Below are positions 1-7,993 of a stretch of DNA of 64,000 nt, piece by piece (position 1 is the stretch's first letter; each line of letters begins with the position of its first letter). Under the pieces are notes generated by a model. The model was given only the letters and a program-made list of their open reading frames with translations. It was not told the origin of the DNA and searched no databases. Location: NCBI RefSeq assembly GCF_902706225.1, contig NZ_CACSKB010000002.1:90847-154846 (forward strand), in the 5' to 3' direction. Both the position numbers and the translations under genes were made by a program. The DNA is from Microbacterium sp. 18062. GTDB lineage: Bacteria; Actinomycetota; Actinomycetes; Actinomycetales; Microbacteriaceae.

Positions 1-2
1 AC

Positions 3-725
3 ATCCCCGAGCCGATCCGCCGTCTCGAGTGCATGATCGCGCCCACCCAGGAGGGGGGCATCTACTACACGGGCCCGACCGACGACTTCTCCCGTCCAGG
101 CCGCATGTGGTGGTCGGTGCCCGAGGGCGTGGACTCCTTCGACACGTGGCGCGAACTGACGACCGTCTACCACGAGGGCGTGCCCGGCCACCATCTGCAG
201 ATCGCGCAGGCCGTGTACAACCGGGCCCAGCTCAACTCCTGGCGACGCCTGCTCGCCGGGACGTCGGGCCACGCTGAGGGATGGGCGTTGTACGCCGAGC
301 GGCTGATGGAGCAGCTCGGCTACCTCGACGACCCGGCCGACCGGCTGGGCATGCTCGACGGCCAGCGGATGCGAGCCGCTCGCGTCGTGCTCGACATCGG
401 CGTCCACCTGCAGAAGCCCCGGCTCGGCGCCTCGTCCGCGCTCGGTGCGAGCGGCGAGGTGCCGTGGGACCATGACTACGCGCTGGCGTTCATGCGACGC
501 AACGTCAACATGCCCGACGCGTTCATCCAGTTCGAGGTCAACCGCTACCTCGGCTGGCCGGGACAGGCGCCGTCGTACAAGGTGGGGCAGCGCATCTGGG
601 AGCAGATCCGCGAGGACGACAGAGCGGTCCAGGGGAGCGACTTCTCGATCAAGGACTTCCACAAGCGCGCTCTCGGCATCGGCGGGGTCGGGCTCGACAC
701 CCTCCGTGCCTCACTGCGGCCCTGA
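3..725 (+). CDS. DUF885 family protein, C-terminal part (5' end outside window)
   Basis: The frame is open from the first bases of the window, so this is the C-terminal 240 residues of a longer protein. The stretch TVYHEGVPGHHLQ contains the HEGxPGHH signature of the DUF885 family, whose members resemble zinc-dependent peptidases or carboxypeptidases. A glutamate-containing segment SGHAEGWALYAERL follows about 60 residues later, as usual in this family. The protein ends in a basic tail (LDTLRASLRP). The substrate cannot be judged from sequence. The next gene on the same strand starts 131 bp downstream, so they need not be co-transcribed. Confidence 0.85.
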   Translation: MPEPIRRLECMIAPTQEGGIYYTGPTDDFSRPGRMWWSVPEGVDSFDTWRELTTVYHEGVPGHHLQIAQAVYNRAQLNSWRRLLAGTSGHAEGWALYAERLMEQLGYLDDPADRLGMLDGQRMRAARVVLDIGVHLQKPRLGASSALGASGEVPWDHDYALAFMRRNVNMPDAFIQFEVNRYLGWPGQAPSYKVGQRIWEQIREDDRAVQGSDFSIKDFHKRALGIGGVGLDTLRASLRP

Positions 726-856
726 TGCCCGCCTCGTCGGTCCCCGAGCGAGGAGCGCCGCGACGAGACGAAGGGTCGCGGCGCTGGCGTCGCCCGACCG
801 GGAATACTGCGCCGCGCCTTCCAGTTCCATTCACCTGAATCGAAAGTGAGGCGGAC

Positions 857-1894
857 GTGAGCGCTGCGGTGGAATTCGGGCTCGATACATTCGGGGATGT
901 CACGGCGGATGCTGACGCCGAGCTGCTGAGCGACGCCCAGACCATCCGGAACGTCGTCGATCAGGCGGTGCTCGCGGACGAGGTGGGCCTCGCGTTCTTC
1001 GGCGTAGGGGAGCATCACCGCCGCGAGTTCGCGGTGTCGAGCCCGGAGATCGTGCTCGCTGCCGCCGCGGCCAGGACGAGCCGCATCCATCTCGGAACTG
1101 CCGTCACGGTGCTCTCCTCCGACGACCCGGTGCGCGTGTACGAGCGCTTCGCCACGCTGGACGCGGTCTCGAACGGACGCGCCGAGGTCATCCTCGGCCG
1201 CGGCTCGTTCACCGAGTCGTTCCCGCTGTTCGGTTTCGAGCTCAAGGACTACGAGGTGCTGTTCGAGGAGCGGCTCGATCTGTTCAGCCGGTTGATGGCC
1301 GAGAAGCCCGTGACGTGGTCGGGCACGACCCGAGCCTCGCTCAGCAATGCCGACGTCTTCCCGAAGACGCAGCAGGGGCTCCGCGCCTGGGTCGGCGTGG
1401 GCGGCTCGCCCGAGTCCGTGGTGCGCACCGCTCGGTACGGATACGGCTTGATGCTTGCCATCATCGGGGGACCCGCGTCGGGTTTCCGTCCCTATGTGGA
1501 CCTCTTCGAGCGTTCGCTGGATGCCGCGGGGCACGAGCGGCGGCCGGTCGGCGTGCACTCGCCCGGCCACATCGCGGACACGGATCAGCAGGCCTGGGAC
1601 GAGGCGTATCCCGCCGTCGAGATCAACCGGAACGTGATCGGTCGCGAGCGGGGCTGGCCGCCCTACAGCCGCCTGCAGTTCCAGCACGACGTGGGACCCG
1701 GCGGCGCGATGTACGCGGGTTCGCCAGAGACCGTCGCACGCAAGATCGCGGACACCGTACGGATGCTGCGCCTCGACCGCTTCGACCTCAAGTTCTCGAA
1801 CGGCCCGCTTTCGCACGAGCGGATGCTGCACTCCATCGAGCTCTACGGTACGAAGGTCGTGCCGCTCGTGCGCGACATGCTCGCGTCCGACTGA
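857..1894 (+). CDS. LLM class flavin-dependent oxidoreductase
   Basis: A 345-residue luciferase-like monooxygenase of the F420/FMN-binding alpha/beta-barrel superfamily. Family-typical segments are FFGVGEHHR near residue 55, the AAAARTSRIHLGTAVTVL strand-turn near residue 75 and FATLDAVSNGRAEVILGRGS near residue 105. Length fits single-subunit family members. The start is GTG at 857, after a weak purine-rich stretch. Such enzymes oxidise small organic compounds with reduced flavin. The substrate is not predictable, and whether it uses FMN or F420 cannot be told here. The GDSL gene downstream starts 41 bp later but carries its own promoter-like box, so it may be independent. Confidence 0.85.
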   Translation: MSAAVEFGLDTFGDVTADADAELLSDAQTIRNVVDQAVLADEVGLAFFGVGEHHRREFAVSSPEIVLAAAAARTSRIHLGTAVTVLSSDDPVRVYERFATLDAVSNGRAEVILGRGSFTESFPLFGFELKDYEVLFEERLDLFSRLMAEKPVTWSGTTRASLSNADVFPKTQQGLRAWVGVGGSPESVVRTARYGYGLMLAIIGGPASGFRPYVDLFERSLDAAGHERRPVGVHSPGHIADTDQQAWDEAYPAVEINRNVIGRERGWPPYSRLQFQHDVGPGGAMYAGSPETVARKIADTVRMLRLDRFDLKFSNGPLSHERMLHSIELYGTKVVPLVRDMLASD

Positions 1895-1923
1895 CCGCGG
1901 CGACGCATCCGGCGCGGCGGTCA

Positions 1924-1929
1924 TAGGCT
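1924..1929 (+). promoter_or_regulatory. -10 box TAGGCT of a leaderless promoter
   Basis: TAGGCT lies 6 nt before the ATG at 1936, so transcription would begin at or next to the start codon. The same spacing recurs at many starts in this window. There is no convincing -35 element. Inferred from position and hexamer only. Confidence 0.5.
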
Positions 1930-1935
1930 GGGGAG

Positions 1936-2703
1936 ATGCCCGCATCCTCCATCCGATACGTCGCGATCGGTGACTCCTTCACCGAGGGCGTCGGCGACGA
2001 GCTGCCCGACGGCACGGTTCGCGGCTGGGCCGATCTCGTCGCTCAGGGGTGGGCGGATGCGGCCGGGCAACCGATCGAGTATGCCAACCTCGCCGTCCGC
2101 GGAAAGCTCATCTGGCCGATCGTGGAGCAACAGCTCGAACCTGCGCTGGCGCTGCGCCCCACGCACCTCTCGTTCAACGGCGGCGGCAACGACATGCTGC
2201 GTCCGCGTACGACGATCGTGCACGTCGCCGATGCCTTCTCTCGAGTGCTGCGGCGCTGCGACGAGGAGGGCGTCCGGCTGATCCTGCTGTCGGGCGCGAA
2301 TCCGTCCGCGCACCTGCCGATGAGCCGGCTCATCCAGCGCCGCGGCGACGAACTGTCCGCGGCCGTGGTCGGGCGCGTCGAGGCGCGCGACGATGTGGTG
2401 CGAGCCCTCAACTGGCCCGATGCCGAGCTGTCCCGGGCGCCCTATTGGTCCGAGGACCGTCTTCACATGAACGAGCGGGGGCACCATCGGGTCGCGGCGC
2501 GCGTGCTGACCGCTCTGGGGCACACTCCGCCGGGGGAGTGGTGGTCGCTGCCGGAGAGGGACGTCACCACGCGTCTACGGGGCGTCGCCTATTACCGGAC
2601 GCACGTCGGTCCGTGGGTGCGACGCCGGCTCACCGGAACGTCGTCGGGCGACGGACGTCTCCCGAAGTTCGGGGATTGGGTGGCAGTCGCACCCACGGCG
2701 TGA
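1936..2703 (+). CDS. SGNH/GDSL hydrolase
   Basis: A 255-residue SGNH-fold esterase or lipase. Block I is AIGDSFTEG near residue 8 with the catalytic serine. Block II is the glycine in YANLAVRGKL. Block III is GGGND near residue 92. Block V is the late aspartate and histidine in SEDRLHMNERGHH near residue 180. There is no signal peptide, so it is probably cytoplasmic. A paralogue at 50517-51443 shares the block I sequence, the YANLAVRGKLI stretch, the LALxP segment and the GGND block. The natural substrate is unknown. A promoter-like TAGGCT six bases upstream suggests a leaderless transcript. Confidence 0.88.
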   Translation: MPASSIRYVAIGDSFTEGVGDELPDGTVRGWADLVAQGWADAAGQPIEYANLAVRGKLIWPIVEQQLEPALALRPTHLSFNGGGNDMLRPRTTIVHVADAFSRVLRRCDEEGVRLILLSGANPSAHLPMSRLIQRRGDELSAAVVGRVEARDDVVRALNWPDAELSRAPYWSEDRLHMNERGHHRVAARVLTALGHTPPGEWWSLPERDVTTRLRGVAYYRTHVGPWVRRRLTGTSSGDGRLPKFGDWVAVAPTA

Positions 2704-2816
2704 GCGCGGCGGGGTCCGTGATCCACGGCCGTGTGCCGGGTGTCAACCCCCTCGGGATGCGGTCGCGGGTCGGGCAGGCTGTCGGGACACCGTCCACCAA
2801 CTGCCGGGAGACCATT

Positions 2817-3071
2817 GTGAGCATCGGCGCGGGCATCGCCCTCTTCGTCATCGGCGCCATCCTCGCCTTCGCCCTCGACATCCAGCTCGACTGGGTGAAC
2901 CTCGACATGGTCGGCTACATCCTGATGGGAGCGGGTTTTCTCATCTTCCTGCTCGGGATCGTCCTGCTGATCCGCCGTCGCCAGACCGACACTGTCACGC
3001 GGACGGCCGTCGACCCCGCCGCGGGCGAGCAGGTCACCCGCCGCACGACACGGTCCGACGACGCCGTCTGA
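2817..3071 (+). CDS. Small membrane protein, DUF6458-like
   Basis: An 84-residue protein beginning at GTG 2817 (MSIGAGIALFVIGAILAFAL). It has two predicted transmembrane helices, residues 3-22 and 33-52, separated by a short acidic loop (DIQLDWVNLDMVG), then RRRR-type positive residues and a polar cytosolic tail ending RSDDAV. The pattern matches the small DUF6458 proteins common in Microbacteriaceae. The function of the family is unknown. The gene is followed by the repeat-rich region before a convergent nitrilase gene. Confidence 0.75.
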   Translation: MSIGAGIALFVIGAILAFALDIQLDWVNLDMVGYILMGAGFLIFLLGIVLLIRRRQTDTVTRTAVDPAAGEQVTRRTTRSDDAV

Positions 3072-3090
3072 GCCGCATCCCGCCGGACAG

Positions 3091-3464
3091 CCCGGTCGCT
3101 GAGCGAGCGCAGCGAGACGAAGCGTGAGGACTCTCGGGTCAGCGGCCGGGGTCGCTGACGACCAACGAAGGAAGCAAAATCTCCCCACTCCGGGGAGAGT
3201 TTCGCTTCAGCTTCTCTGCGTCTCGGTGGGTGTTCCGTGGGGTGGGGCAAGTCCGTCCGCGGGCTCGTCCCGTCCGGAACCTGTTCACCACTCATGACGT
3301 CCGGCAGGGCTGTCCGGCCGCGACCGCGGGAATCCGGGACCTGGTCACAGCATCCGCTACGGGTGTCATGACTTATGAACGGGCCTGCTGCTCACTACGC
3401 CGGGGAGGGCGCTCCGTGGGGTGGCGAAAGCCCGGCCGCCGAGCGAGCGTAGCGAGACGAAACG
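3091..3464. repeat. Two 34-bp direct repeats plus large imperfect inverted repeat in the 3072-3526 gap
   Basis: This 455-bp convergent gap holds no convincing gene. Bases 3091-3124 and 3431-3464 are the same 34-bp unit (core GAGCGAGCG-AGCGAGACGAA) with four differences. The right copy also forms an imperfect inverted repeat with 3485-3510, where the complement of the unit reappears. GTTCACCACTCATGAC near 3282 and GTCATGACTTATGAAC near 3366 are a further imperfect inverted pair. The phrase CTCCGTGGGGTGG/TTCCGTGGGGTGG occurs near 3232 and 3411. These look like intergenic repeat elements, not coding DNA. Confidence 0.7.
3134..3205. repeat. Dispersed double-hairpin repeat, copy A, with terminator-like stem
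   Basis: This element recurs almost base for base at 29593-29664. It has a first stem GTCAGCG/CGCTGAC near 3138-3159 and a second stem AAATCTCCCC/GGGGAGAGTTT near 3177-3202, the latter followed by T-rich sequence like an intrinsic terminator. It lies between convergent genes (the small membrane protein and the nitrilase), which suits a bidirectional terminator. The conserved spacer between stems (GACCAACGAAGGA) suggests a mobile or functional intergenic repeat rather than an ordinary terminator. Confidence 0.75.
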
Positions 3465-3526
3465 CCCGCCCCTTCGCCTCGTCGCTTCGCGCCTCGCTCG
3501 GGGATCGGATGGTGAAGACTCTCGGG

Positions 3527-4249
3527 TCACGGCACCTGCGTGACCCTGCTGAGGCGGGCGGCCACGATGCGACCCGGCACGTCATCCGCCTCGACGAGCG
3601 GGGTGCCCGAGGCATCGTAGACCGCCGAGTGACCCGCGGTGCGGGTGAACGAGGGAGCAGTCGGCCCCGCGAAGCTCGCGATGACCACCGGCGCGCGAAG
3701 TGCGCGGCTGATGACGAACGCGCGGGACTGGCACTCGACGAGATCAGTGGCGAGATCGACGACGCCCGCCGCATACAGGTCGACGCCCAGCAGTGCCAGC
3801 TGCGCCGTGTGCTGGCTGGCTCCCGTGTCGCGGCAGATCGCGAGGCCGATCGTCCAGCCGTCAACGGTCGTGGTCTCGGCACCCGGGCCCGGAGTGAATC
3901 GATCGCTTTCGTCTGCGTGCAGCCATGTCTTCCGGTACACGACGCGTACGCCCGCGGTGTCGAAGCGCAGCATGGCGATGTGCAGACGACCGTCTTCATC
4001 GACCGGCGCTCCGACGAGAGCGACGCTCTGCGTCTCACGACACGCGGTCAGGATCAGCGCCAGGCGCGGGTCATCGAGCGCGACGGCCGGTGCGCCGAGT
4101 TCGTATCCGGTAAGGGATAGCTCGGGGAACACCACCAGTCGGGCGTTCGCCTCCCGGATCGCGCGCGCATGTCGCTCGGCATTGAGGTGCAGCGCGCCGG
4201 CGTCGACTTGTGGCTGTGCGGCGGCTACCGTGAACGTCTCGTCCCCCAC
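3527..4249 (-). CDS. Carbon-nitrogen hydrolase (nitrilase superfamily)
   Basis: A 240-residue single-domain nitrilase-fold amidohydrolase. The catalytic triad is visible: glutamate in VVFPELSLTGYE near residue 43, lysine in VVYRKTWLHADE near residue 107, and cysteine in LAICRDTGAS near residue 139. The short length fits small cytosolic amidases of the superfamily rather than NAD synthetase fusions. The substrate is unknown; the family cleaves C-N bonds in amides, carbamoyl groups or nitriles. It is divergent from the MFS gene at 4352, with a 102-bp gap that would hold both promoters. Confidence 0.85.
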   Translation of the reverse strand: MGDETFTVAAAQPQVDAGALHLNAERHARAIREANARLVVFPELSLTGYELGAPAVALDDPRLALILTACRETQSVALVGAPVDEDGRLHIAMLRFDTAGVRVVYRKTWLHADESDRFTPGPGAETTTVDGWTIGLAICRDTGASQHTAQLALLGVDLYAAGVVDLATDLVECQSRAFVISRALRAPVVIASFAGPTAPSFTRTAGHSAVYDASGTPLVEADDVPGRIVAARLSRVTQVP

Positions 4250-4351
4250 GACCTCAGTCTGCCCGAGTTCGAGCGCAGCAGCCAGTGATCACGCACCGTC
4301 GACGAGTGACGCGCTTGACCCCGCCCCTGCGTCATAGTTCTGACTGGACGT

Positions 4352-5569
4352 ATGAGGTTCATCCCCGTCTGGTATCTGGCGTCCTACCTGTTGTCCCTGC
4401 TCGGCAACTCGATCGCGGGAGTGGCGCTGCCTCTGATCGTGCTGCAGGTCACCGGCAGTGTGCTCGGCGCCGGAACGGTCGCCTCGGCGACCGCGATCCC
4501 CGCTGTACTGGCGGGACTGCTGATGGGGGTCGTCATTGATCGGATCAATCGCCGCACGTCGTCGGTCGTGACCGATCTCGTATCGGCGGGAGCGGTCGCG
4601 GCGCTGCCGTTGATCGACATGCTCTCGGGCCTGAGCCTGGGCTGGTTCATCCTGTTCGGCATCATCGGCTCGCTGGGCGACGTGCCGGGCATGACCGCGA
4701 GGGACGCCCTCCTTCCTGCCATCGTGCGCCACAGCGGGGTCTCCTCGGAGCGCCTGATGGGAATCCGCGAGGCCCTGGGCGCAGTCGCGCTGCTACTCGG
4801 CCCCGCCGCGGCCGGGACGCTCATGGTGCTCTTCGATGGCTCGACCGTGCTGTGGATCACGGCGGCGACCTCACTGGCCGCCGCTCTGCTGACGCTGCTC
4901 ATTCCGCATCGCGTGGGTGCCCTCGTGACCTCGGCCGGCGCGACGGCGACGGCGACCGGGAGCGGGTGGGCGCTGCTCCGCGACGGATGGCGGGTGCTGT
5001 TCCGCAGCAGGTTCCTCCTCGTGACGACGGCACTGAGCGTCGTATCGGTGCTCGTGCTCGCCTCGCTGCAAGGGCTCATCCTTCCCGTCTACTTCACGCT
5101 CGTCGAGCAGCCCGGAATGCTCGGCTTCGTCCTCACAGCGCTCGCTGCCGGCATGCTCGTCGGCGGCACGGCCTACGCGGTCGCCGGCGCTCGGGTCCGG
5201 CGACGCATCTGGCTCCTCGCCGGGCTCATCGGCAGCACGCTCGGCTTCGGTCTCATCGCCGCGCTGTCGTCCGTGTGGATGGTCTTCGCCGGCGGGTTCG
5301 TCGTGGGCCTGTCCAGCGGTCTGTTCAGCAGTTTGATCGGCGTGCTGATGATCGAGCGTATTCCCGAGCAGATGCGCGGACAGATCATGGGCACGCAGAA
5401 CGCGATCATGACCGTCGCTCCGGCCGCCGGCATCATGACCGCCGCAGTGCTCACCGAGTACGCCGGTGTACGCGTGGCGGCCATCGCGCTGGTGGGACTG
5501 TGGATCGTCGCGCTCGCGCTCGGCCTGTTCGCACGATCGCTGCGTAACCTGGAGTCCGGGCCGGCGTAA
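4352..5569 (+). CDS. MFS transporter
   Basis: A 405-residue integral membrane protein with about 12 hydrophobic helices, beginning MRFIPVWYLASYLLSLLGNS. The loop after helix 2 contains GVVIDRINRRTSSVVTDL, a variant of the MFS motif A (GxxxDRxxRR). The second half shows weak internal duplication typical of the superfamily. It resembles the macrolide-efflux-like or bacteriocin-export-like MFS group. The substrate is not predictable. It may be a drug or metabolite exporter. Confidence 0.85.
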   Translation: MRFIPVWYLASYLLSLLGNSIAGVALPLIVLQVTGSVLGAGTVASATAIPAVLAGLLMGVVIDRINRRTSSVVTDLVSAGAVAALPLIDMLSGLSLGWFILFGIIGSLGDVPGMTARDALLPAIVRHSGVSSERLMGIREALGAVALLLGPAAAGTLMVLFDGSTVLWITAATSLAAALLTLLIPHRVGALVTSAGATATATGSGWALLRDGWRVLFRSRFLLVTTALSVVSVLVLASLQGLILPVYFTLVEQPGMLGFVLTALAAGMLVGGTAYAVAGARVRRRIWLLAGLIGSTLGFGLIAALSSVWMVFAGGFVVGLSSGLFSSLIGVLMIERIPEQMRGQIMGTQNAIMTVAPAAGIMTAAVLTEYAGVRVAAIALVGLWIVALALGLFARSLRNLESGPA

Positions 5570-5600
5570 GCGGGCGGGGGCGAGACGGCGGTGATCGACG

Positions 5601-5762
5601 GTGCGTAGCGGAGAGCTGGCGCGACTCGCGGGAGCAGGTCTCGTCGGCGTGGAGATCGGCGAGTTCGAGGCGGGAACAACGCCCGCTCGAACCCGCGCGG
5701 CCGCTCGACAGATCATCGAGGCCCTGGCGCCGATGCTGCGTTCGCCAGGCACGCTCGCATGA
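5601..5762 (+). CDS. Possible 53-residue HTH-like peptide or gene fragment
   Basis: A GTG-initiated frame preceded by an in-frame TGA. It encodes ELARLAGAGLVGVEIGEFEA, then a TTPARTRAAARQIIEAL segment. The pattern of an LARLAGxxL helix, a turn, an FEAG-like segment and a second amphipathic helix resembles the core of XRE-type DNA-binding domains that carry EAGxTxPRxxT. Third codon positions are GC-rich like neighbouring genes. No ribosome-binding site is clear and the C terminus is short, so it may be a degraded regulator. It sits between the MFS gene and the convergent SPFH gene. Confidence 0.35.
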   Translation: MRSGELARLAGAGLVGVEIGEFEAGTTPARTRAAARQIIEALAPMLRSPGTLA

Positions 5763-5802
5763 CCCTGCGGGTTTGCGTGCCGTCTCCTCGCGCCACGCAC
5801 CT

Positions 5803-6873
5803 CTATGCGCCTGCGCTGCCTGCATCCGATGCGCGCGAGCTGGCCTCGGCCGCGATGTCGTCGGCCGTCGAAGCGGCCTCGCGCGCGGCCGCGACGGCGG
5901 CACTCGCCGCCTCGCTGACAGAACCGGTGAGCGGTGTTCCACGGCGCCCCGCCTTCGAAGCGGCATCCGTTCTCTCTGCGCGGCCACCGAAGGCGGCGCC
6001 GATACCGTGCAGCGCCTCGGTGAGTTCGCTCGGGATGATCCAGAGCTTGCTCGACGAGCTCTCGGCGATCTTCGGCAGAGTCTGCAGGTACTGGTAGGCG
6101 AGGAGCTTGTCGTCGGGTTCGCCGGCGTGGATGGCGTGGAAGACCATCTGAATCGCCTCGGACTCGCCCTGCGCACGCAGGACGGCCGCCTGCTTGTCGC
6201 CCTCGGCACGCAGGATCTCCGCCTGGCGGCGGCCTTCCGCCTCCAGGATCTGCGACTGCTTCGAACCTTCGGCCGTCAGGATCGCGGCGCGTCGGTCACG
6301 TTCCGCGCGCATCTGCTTCTCCATCGAGTCCTGGATGGAGTGGGGCGGGTCGATGGCCTTGAGCTCGACCCGGGAGACGCGCAGGCCCCACTTTCCCGTG
6401 GCCTCGTCGAGCACGACGCGCAGCTGACCGTTGATCTCGTCACGGCTCGTCAGCGCCTCTTCGAGGTTCAGACCGCCGACGACGTTGCGGAGCGTGGTCG
6501 TCGTCAGCTGCTCGACCGCGCTGAGGTAGTTGGCGATCTCGTACGTCGCCGCGCGCGCGTCGTTCACCTGGAAGTACACGACCGTGTCGATCGAGACGAC
6601 CAGGTTATCCTCCGTGATGACGGGCTGCGGGGGGAACGACACGACCTGCTCGCGCATGTCGACCAGGGGTCGCAGCCGGTCGACGAACGGAACGAGCAGG
6701 TTGAGACCGGGGCTCAGCGTGCGCTGGTAGCGACCGAGCCGTTCCACGATGCCGGAGTATGCCTGCGGGATGATGCGGACCGATCTGGCGATCACGATCA
6801 CCACGAACGCGGCCAGCACCACCAGCAGGACGATGATGAATATCTGTCCGACGAACTGTCCCATGTCAACCAT
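5803..6873 (-). CDS. SPFH/Band 7 membrane protein (stomatin-like)
   Basis: A 356-residue protein with one N-terminal transmembrane helix (FIIVLLVVLAAFVVIVIA). An SPFH domain follows, with RIIPQAYSGIVERLGRYQ and the PVITEDNLVVSIDTVVYFQV strands. Then comes the EKQMRAERDRRAAILTAEG coiled region typical of the YbbK/QmcA group. The C terminus is Ala/Ser-rich. These proteins form large membrane-anchored oligomers that organise membrane domains or hold proteases. The start at 6873 is preceded by AGAGGA nine bases upstream and overlaps the end of the NfeD gene by 8 bp. This is the conserved SPFH-NfeD pair; start 6864 is the alternative. Confidence 0.9.
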   Translation of the reverse strand: MVDMGQFVGQIFIIVLLVVLAAFVVIVIARSVRIIPQAYSGIVERLGRYQRTLSPGLNLLVPFVDRLRPLVDMREQVVSFPPQPVITEDNLVVSIDTVVYFQVNDARAATYEIANYLSAVEQLTTTTLRNVVGGLNLEEALTSRDEINGQLRVVLDEATGKWGLRVSRVELKAIDPPHSIQDSMEKQMRAERDRRAAILTAEGSKQSQILEAEGRRQAEILRAEGDKQAAVLRAQGESEAIQMVFHAIHAGEPDDKLLAYQYLQTLPKIAESSSSKLWIIPSELTEALHGIGAAFGGRAERTDAASKAGRRGTPLTGSVSEAASAAVAAAREAASTADDIAAEASSRASDAGSAGA

Positions 6874-7357
6874 CGTCCGGTGTCCTCTCTGACGTGTGGG
6901 CGGGGGAGACCTCGATGGTGGCTCCGTGCACCGCGACCACGGCGACCCGCGCGCCGACGGCGATCGACGCGTCCTCGGCTCCCTCGGCGAGTCTGGCGGT
7001 CCAGGTCTCGCCGTTGTCGATCCGCACCGATCCCTGGCCCTGCACGAACGGCGCGACCACGCGGCCGCCCATGCCGTAGAGCGCATCGACGTTGGTCGCG
7101 ACGGGTTTGTCACGTCGGTGCAGGAGCCGGAGAAGAAGGGGGCGGATGGTGAACAGCAGGAGTCCGGAGAGGACCGCCGCGATGCCCACCTGCAGCCACC
7201 AGGGACCGCCGAGCAGATTGACGCCGAGTCCGCCGACGAGAGCGCCCGCCGCCAGCATGAGGAAGGTGAACTCGAGGGTCAGCAGCTCGATGATGAAGAA
7301 GACGAGCGCGATCACGAGCCACGCGATCCACAGGTACTGCGCGAGATCGGGGAACAT
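6866..7357 (-). CDS. NfeD family protein
   Basis: A 163-residue protein with two or three N-terminal helices (residues 8-55 and 58-72). A soluble C-terminal OB-fold domain starts near residue 88 (ALYGMGGRVVAPFVQGQGSV) and contains the DNGETWTARL strand of NfeD domains. It lies directly upstream of the SPFH partner with overlapping stop and start, so translation is probably coupled. It is thought to help assemble or stabilise the SPFH oligomer. The short form without the ClpP-like protease domain is present here. Confidence 0.88.
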   Translation of the reverse strand: MFPDLAQYLWIAWLVIALVFFIIELLTLEFTFLMLAAGALVGGLGVNLLGGPWWLQVGIAAVLSGLLLFTIRPLLLRLLHRRDKPVATNVDALYGMGGRVVAPFVQGQGSVRIDNGETWTARLAEGAEDASIAVGARVAVVAVHGATIEVSPAHTSERTPDDG

Positions 7358-7532
7358 CGTCTCGCCTCCATCCGGCTTTACCGAACCCTAACACCGGGCC
7401 TCCCGCGCGCAGCCGGATTGACAGCACGACTCCGGGAGCTCGCCTTGGTGCGGCATGCTGCACCCGGAGAGAGGTCGATCGAAGGAGAGCGACTATGCCG
7501 TGATCACGTCGCACACGCCGAGCGCTGGGAAA

Positions 7533-7669
7533 GCCGGACGGATGACGAAACGACTATCACTGACGATTCCGATGAGCACCCCTGCCTCAGCAAGCGCGCG
7601 GATGTTTGTCGCAGCGGCGGCGGGATGCTGCCACCAATCCGACTCGGAGGCGTAGATCCCTGTCGCGTT
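7533..7669 (-). pseudogene. Possible gene remnant in the 7358-7993 gap
   Basis: Between nfeD and the copper-storage-like gene there are 636 bp with no convincing complete gene. On the minus strand a frame opening right after a TGA (7670-7672) reads IYASESDWWQHPAAAATNI, then RALAEAGVLIGIVSD and SRFVIRPAFP. This is protein-like in composition but has no start codon, and it runs on into unlikely Arg-rich sequence. I read it as the eroded C-terminal part of some lost gene. The family is not recognised. Confidence 0.22.
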
Positions 7670-7715
7670 TCAGACTATCGGCGTCGGGGTCGGGGCAGCG
7701 TGGGTCCAAGGTGAC

Positions 7716-7747
7716 ATAATGCGCATTATCGGCCTCTCTTGAGAGGC
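7716..7747. promoter_or_regulatory. 14-bp perfect palindrome followed by second dyad
   Basis: ATAATGCGCATTAT at 7716-7729 is a perfect palindrome, AT-rich within a GC-rich surrounding. Two bases on, GCCTCTC-TT-GAGAGGC (7732-7747) is a second dyad. Operator-like, but no gene starts close by; the nearest downstream start is at 7994. Possibly a leftover operator of the degraded gene on the minus strand. Confidence 0.4.
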
Positions 7748-7915
7748 ACTGAGAGCACATGCTCACGGCGCGGACCGCTTCGGAGATGGACCGCGTGTTC
7801 CGGTGGTCAGGCTCTCGAGCGCTCGCGCGGCTCCGACAGCGATACGCCCGACTCGATCGACTCAGACGTGACATAGGTGTGAGCTGTCGATTACCGATGA
7901 CACGGAAGGTCGCTC

Positions 7916-7944
7916 TCGTCACACGGCGTAACAATCGCTAGCCT
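7916..7944 (+). promoter_or_regulatory. Promoter of the copper-storage-like gene
   Basis: TCGTCA (7916-7921), a 17-nt spacer and TAGCCT (7939-7944) match the -35/-10 layout of a primary sigma factor promoter. They would give a leader of about 45 nt that ends in a strong ribosome-binding site (GAAGGAG) before ATG 7994. No clear copper-regulator dyad is visible. Confidence 0.4.
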
Positions 7945-7993
7945 GGCCGTGACGCACGCCTCGGACCGAGGCGCCGACCGAAGGAGAAATCTC

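Noticed and set aside
545..1945. 466-residue minus-strand frame over the flavin oxidoreductase
   Set aside because: Antisense shadow of a clear LLM-family gene; no recognisable motif.
7587..7934. 115-residue minus-strand frame near the copper-storage-like gene
   Set aside because: Arg/Ser-rich, no ribosome-binding site, and overlaps the promoter region of the plus-strand gene.
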